NCBI GenBank assembly: GCA_036558645.1
Contig: DATBFG010000020.1
Coordinates: 1 to 23,343, forward strand
Source of the DNA: DATBFG01 sp036558645
GTDB lineage: Bacteria > Acidobacteriota > Terriglobia > Terriglobales > Acidobacteriaceae
Direction of reading: 5' to 3'
DNA: 23,343 nucleotides
Positions 21,994 through 23,343 of the stretch are shown one piece after another (position 1 is the stretch's first letter; each line of letters begins with the position of its first letter). Under the pieces are notes generated by a model. It was not told the origin of the DNA and did not search any database. It worked only from the letters and a program-made list of their open reading frames with translations. The position numbers and the translations under genes are program-made.

Positions 21994-23111
21994 ACTCGTG
22001 TCTCCTCAACTTCGTTCGATTCGATTTGCACCAAGGGCTGGAAACTGTGTATGGGTCGCACCGGTTCGTCGAGCAGCCTGGCAGCCGAAGGATCCGAATG
22101 CTGATTGAAAATCATCGCCCGAACTGTGTTCCACAGTCCTGAAAGTGAGCCGAAGGTATCGTTCACTGCAGAAGCCTCATAGCCGCTGTGGACCATACAA
22201 TTCGCGCACTTGGGATTTCCCGACTCGGTTCCATACTTGCTCCACTCGGTACTCGCCAGTAGCTCTGCGAAGGTATCGGCGTAACCATCTTGCAGCAAGT
22301 AACAGGGCTTCTGCCACCCGAACACATTAAACGTCGGCATTCCCCAAGGGGTGCATGCGTACTCTCGCTTGCCCATCAAGAACTCAAGGAACAGCGGCGA
22401 CATATTGAAGCGCCACTTCGGATTTCGATTGGATAGGATGGCGCGAAACAGGCGCCGCGTGCGGGCGCGCCCGAGAAAATGCTGTTGATCGGGAGCTTTC
22501 TCGTAGGAGTACCCGGGTGACAGCATCATTCCTTCGACGCCTAGATCCATCATTTCGTCGAAGAATACGCGGACACTGTTGGGGTCGGCTCCGTCAAACA
22601 AGGTCGTGTTCGTAGTAACGCGAAAACCGCGGACTAAAGCTTCCTTAATGCCTTCCAACGCTTTGTCGTAGCCACCTTCAAGGCATACGGAGAAGTCGTG
22701 GTGCTCCCGCTGACCGTCCATGTGGACCGAAAACGTCAGGTACTTGCTTGGCTTGAAGAGGTGAATCTTCTGCTTCAGCAGCAACGCGTTCGTGCACAGG
22801 TAGATGTACTTTTTTCGCGCAACCAGGCCTTTGACGATCTCGCCGATCTGAGGATGAAGGAGCGGCTCTCCACCGGGGATGGCGACGGTTGGAGTGCCGC
22901 ATTCATCGACCGCGCGAAAACATTCCTCAGGCGTGAGCTGCATCTTGAGTACATGGCTGGGATACTGGATCTTTCCGCATCCCGCGCATGCAAGATTGCA
23001 GCGGAACAAAGGTTCGAGCATCAGGACAAGCGGGTACTGTTTACGTCCTTTGATCTTCTGTTTAAGGACGTACGTTGCAACCGTCCACATCTGGGAAACT
23101 GGTACCGCCAT
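21990..23111 (-). CDS. hpnH: Radical SAM adenosylhopane synthase HpnH
   Basis: 373 residues. HpnH uses a [4Fe-4S] cluster and SAM to join a 5'-deoxyadenosyl group to diploptene, forming adenosylhopane. The radical SAM cluster motif is C38, C42 and C45 (RCNLACAGCGKIQYP), followed by the SAM-binding GGEP (IPGGEPLLHP) and FSVHMDG. The C-terminal CANCMVHSGYEASAV is the HpnH signature. The ATG at 23111 has a G-rich AAGGGGG upstream. It starts 16 nt after shc, so substrate maker and user are co-transcribed. Confidence 0.95.
   Translation of the reverse strand: MAVPVSQMWTVATYVLKQKIKGRKQYPLVLMLEPLFRCNLACAGCGKIQYPSHVLKMQLTPEECFRAVDECGTPTVAIPGGEPLLHPQIGEIVKGLVARKKYIYLCTNALLLKQKIHLFKPSKYLTFSVHMDGQREHHDFSVCLEGGYDKALEGIKEALVRGFRVTTNTTLFDGADPNSVRVFFDEMMDLGVEGMMLSPGYSYEKAPDQQHFLGRARTRRLFRAILSNRNPKWRFNMSPLFLEFLMGKREYACTPWGMPTFNVFGWQKPCYLLQDGYADTFAELLASTEWSKYGTESGNPKCANCMVHSGYEASAVNDTFGSLSGLWNTVRAMIFNQHSDPSAARLLDEPVRPIHSFQPLVQIESNEVEETRV
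22002..22007 (-). promoter_or_regulatory. Ribosome binding site deciding a TTG start
   Basis: GAGGAG on the minus strand, 8 nt before the TTG at 21993 of the small gene after hpnH. Confidence 0.65.
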
Positions 23112-23127
23112 CCGCTACACGCCCCCT

Positions 23128-23343
23128 TCAGATAGTGTTCTTCCCCGTCATCACTTTTGCATAAGTCGTCAAAGCGATCATTGGGAAATACTGCCTGTAC
23201 ATGTGGTACTTCAGATAGAACACACGGGGAAACCCAGTTCCCGTGTAGAAGGGCTCATCCCAGGAACCATCTTTTCTCTGTGTCTTTAGCAAGTAAGCAA
23301 TGCCGCGGGCCACGCTATCACTGCGAGTATCGTTTGCAGCTAA
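23128..23343 (-). CDS. shc: Squalene-hopene cyclase, C-terminal part (gene runs off the window)
   Basis: Only the last 71 codons are present; the frame is open through the window edge, so the 5' end lies beyond 23343. The segment reads GIAYLLKTQRKDGSWDEPFYTGTGFPRVF, containing the final QW repeat (QRKDGSWDE) and the TGTGFP motif shared with Alicyclobacillus Shc, then YLKYHMYRQYFPMIAL as in all Shc C-termini. Shc cyclises squalene to hopene/hopanol at the membrane. It is the first gene visible of the hopanoid operon, whose promoter is outside this window. The catalytic DXDD motif is also outside. Confidence 0.93.
   Translation of the reverse strand, partial: LAANDTRSDSVARGIAYLLKTQRKDGSWDEPFYTGTGFPRVFYLKYHMYRQYFPMIALTTYAKVMTGKNTI

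Noticed and set aside
1..23343. CRISPR arrays, insertion sequences, prophage or integrase genes
   Set aside because: No regularly spaced repeats, transposase motifs or phage genes found; the repeats seen are short, degenerate and intergenic.

Overview
The window comes from a bacterial chromosome of moderate to high GC. Gene content, the hopanoid gene order and the short degenerate intergenic repeats together suggest an Acidobacteriota (Terriglobia-like) genome. This placement is inference; no rRNA is present to settle it. Apart from ribA, every gene lies on the minus strand, so both large clusters read from high to low coordinates.

Region 1 (1-929) holds a minus-strand tRNA-Ala(CGC) with encoded CCA and, divergent from it, a stand-alone GTP cyclohydrolase II (ribA, riboflavin synthesis).

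Region 2 (999-13652) is a tight operon for CoA-linked aromatic metabolism. In transcription order it contains a TetR-family regulator; an enoyl-CoA hydratase; an NAD(P) aldehyde dehydrogenase; a diiron protein related to benzoyl-CoA 2,3-epoxidase BoxB; a family I CoA-transferase B subunit; a hydratase resembling cyclohexadiene-carbonyl-CoA hydratase; a small membrane protein; the CoA-transferase A subunit; the three subunits of a 4-hydroxybenzoyl-CoA reductase-type molybdenum enzyme (hcrC, hcrA, hcrB); and an amidohydrolase. The HcrB-like subunit carries the extra four-cysteine [4Fe-4S] loop that separates 4-hydroxybenzoyl-CoA reductase from ordinary xanthine dehydrogenases. The implied route is 4-hydroxybenzoyl-CoA to benzoyl-CoA by reductive dehydroxylation, then dearomatisation, hydration, aldehyde oxidation and CoA transfer. 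It is unusual because it joins an enzyme of anaerobic pathways with a homologue of an O2-dependent epoxidase, and no BoxA or BoxC is present in the window.

Region 3 (13734-23343) is a hopanoid operon running shc (3' end only), hpnH, a small unknown gene, hpnA, hpnG, a secreted unknown protein, two zinc-dependent dehydrogenases, hpnC, hpnD, hpnE. HpnC/D/E make squalene from farnesyl diphosphate, Shc cyclises it, HpnH adds adenosine and HpnG removes adenine. The two embedded dehydrogenases are candidates for later side-chain steps that are less well assigned.

Between the clusters, 13605-13652 packs a promoter, a probable TetR operator and a perfect CRP-type palindrome. Short degenerate repeats and small GC-rich hairpins recur between genes of the aromatic operon. 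In two cases they appear to have become the N-terminal codons of a gene, and in a third they may have displaced the start codon. No gene-free stretch exceeds 300 bases.
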